Below, in pieces: positions 62,976 through 64,000 of a stretch of DNA of 64,000 nt. Numbering within the stretch: position 1 is the first letter of the stretch; each line of letters begins with the position of its first letter. The stretch is from Thermoplasmata archaeon (GTDB lineage Archaea; Thermoplasmatota; Thermoplasmata; Thermoplasmatales; Thermoplasmataceae): the NCBI GenBank assembly GCA_021794355.1, contig JAJYRA010000025.1:1-64000 (forward strand). The letters run 5' to 3'. The notes under the pieces are model-generated. The model searched no databases and was not told the DNA's origin. It saw only the letters and a program-made list of their open reading frames with translations. The translations under genes were made by a program, and so were the position numbers.

Positions 62976-64000
62976 TGAAGATGGAAGTTGAAATGACGAA
63001 GGAAGAGGAAATAGAAAGATTGGTTGAAAGTTTAAAGGATTCAAAGAGTTCAGACTGGGAATTCCATGATAAGTATAACCCCATATACTCAACTGGGAAG
63101 GGGCTGAATAAGGCAGTTGTGGAAGAGATTTCCGAGATCAAGAAAGAGCCGGACTGGATGAGAAGAATGAGACTGAAAGCGTTGGAAATATTTCAGTCCA
63201 AGCCAATGCCTAACTGGGGACCTGACCTGTCAGGAATTGACTGGGAAAACACCACCTATTACAACAGACCCGATGAAAGGAAGTCCCAGAACTGGGATGA
63301 TGTTCCAGATCAGATAAAAGATACCTTTCAGAAACTGGGGATTCCAGAAATGGAACAGAAATATTTGGCAGGTTCGGTTGCACAGTATGAAAGTGAGGGT
63401 GTATATCATTCACTCAAGAAAGTCTGGGAAGACAAGGGTGTGGTATTTCTTGATCTGGACTCTGCCGTAAAGGAACACCCAGATCTTGTGAAGGACTATT
63501 TCTGCAAAGCAGTACCCTTTACGGATAACAAATTTGCAGCACTCAATGGGGCAGTGTGGAGCGGAGGTTCCTTCCTTTATGTACCAAAGGGTGTTCATAT
63601 TGACATGCCCCTTCAGACATATTTCAGGATGAACAATGAAAGTACGGGCCAGTTCGAGCATACTATCGTAGTGGGCGATGAGGGATCCAAAGTTCATTAT
63701 ATTGAAGGGTGCACCGCACCAAGATGGGATAAGGATTCACTTCACAGTGCCATCGTTGAAATATATGCCCACAGGGATTCAGATGTACGATATACAAGCG
63801 TACAGAACTGGTCAAAGAGCGTTTACAATATGCCAACAAAAAGGGCATGGGTTGATGAGAGGGCAAAGATGGAATGGGTTGGAGGATCACTGGGATCGAA
63901 AATAACCATGATCTATCCTTCATCCTATCTAAGAGGTCCATATGCCTCCACATCCAACCTGAATATTTCACTTGCAGGAGCTGGAACCATAAAGGATACG
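62975..64000 (+). CDS. sufB: SufB, Fe-S assembly scaffold subunit (3' end outside window)
   Basis: The frame from ATG 62975 is open for 342 codons to the window end; it is missing from the ORF track because no stop is reached. Family blocks: YNPIYSTGKGL region, MRRMRLKALEIFQSKPMPNWG, GVVFLDLDSAVKEHP, NGAVWSGGSFLYVPKGVHI, HYIEGCTAPR (conserved Cys) and SVQNWSKSVYN. This is SufB rather than SufD by these blocks. Minus-strand and other-frame ORFs within it are shadows. Confidence 0.95.
   Translation, partial: MKMEVEMTKEEEIERLVESLKDSKSSDWEFHDKYNPIYSTGKGLNKAVVEEISEIKKEPDWMRRMRLKALEIFQSKPMPNWGPDLSGIDWENTTYYNRPDERKSQNWDDVPDQIKDTFQKLGIPEMEQKYLAGSVAQYESEGVYHSLKKVWEDKGVVFLDLDSAVKEHPDLVKDYFCKAVPFTDNKFAALNGAVWSGGSFLYVPKGVHIDMPLQTYFRMNNESTGQFEHTIVVGDEGSKVHYIEGCTAPRWDKDSLHSAIVEIYAHRDSDVRYTSVQNWSKSVYNMPTKRAWVDERAKMEWVGGSLGSKITMIYPSSYLRGPYASTSNLNISLAGAGTIKDT

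Noticed and set aside
62829-63092. 87-aa minus-strand ORF across the sufC-sufB junction
   Set aside because: Shadow of two strongly supported genes.
1-64000. tRNA and rRNA genes
   Set aside because: No cloverleaf with a GTTCRAnnCC arm or rRNA-like stretch was found by eye in the intergenic regions.
1-64000. CRISPR array
   Set aside because: No regularly spaced identical repeats were seen in any gap.

Overview
The window reads as chromosomal DNA of a Thermoplasmata archaeon (Thermoplasmatales or a close relative; genus not decidable from sequence alone). Archaeal markers are TBP, a PolB-family DNA polymerase ending in a PIP-box-like tail, ABCE1, archaeosine TGT with a PUA domain, a bimodular tRNA-splicing endonuclease, archaeal uS2, TruD, Sua5 and geranylgeranyl reductase. 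Points towards Thermoplasmata are a tricorn-factor-like M1 aminopeptidase, UDP-galactose-epimerase-like threonine dehydrogenase, futalosine-pathway genes and a TPP riboswitch in front of an MFS carrier. Many genes have a TATA-like element centred about 24-29 nt before the start codon, i.e. probable leaderless mRNAs. No rRNA, tRNA or CRISPR array was found.

Layout. 1-9.9 kb: an unidentified gene tail, then PaaI thioesterase, CoaBC and a nitrilase-fold amidase, a convergent alpha/beta hydrolase, pyruvate phosphate dikinase, a divergent glycerophosphodiesterase / glycerol-3-phosphate dehydrogenase pair, and IMP dehydrogenase. 10.1-15.2 kb: menaquinone (futalosine) genes mqnE-mqnA and mqnC, separated by a two-gene secreted/membrane protein cassette whose first gene has an in-frame amber codon just after its signal peptide. 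15.2-31.8 kb: information processing and core metabolism (TruD, TBP, MIP18-like protein, CoaD fusion, aminotransferase, GTPase, EndA, uS2, GMP synthetase, HisRS, Fur, DHPS, ABCE1, TgtA) with two AT-rich gaps holding only decayed or tiny ORFs. 32-33.3 kb: a solitary TnpB with an N-terminal frameshift. 33.4-39.7 kb: minus-strand transporters, geranylgeranyl reductase and PolB. 39.8-49.8 kb: riboswitch-controlled MFS carrier, SHMT, a CBS protein with an HPF-like tail, the TldD/TldE pair, M1 aminopeptidase and Sua5. 49.8-53.0 kb: an island holding one 862-residue helicase-nuclease, the best defence candidate in the window. 53-64 kb: MFS carrier, GH15 glucan hydrolase, purE/purK, a pyruvate-oxidase-like TPP enzyme, threonine dehydrogenase, and a SufR-like regulator divergent from sufC-sufB (sufB runs off the window).

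How genes work together. CoaBC and CoaD are two steps of CoA synthesis; MqnA, MqnE and MqnC are successive futalosine-pathway enzymes; PurE/PurK, GuaB and GMP synthetase belong to purine synthesis; TldD and TldE form one protease; SufC and SufB form one Fe-S scaffold under a probable Fe-S-sensing repressor. The least explained items are the helicase-nuclease, the secreted-protein cassette, the zinc-site loss in TgtA and the paired inverted repeats between sufR and sufC. All functional names come from motif reading without database searches.
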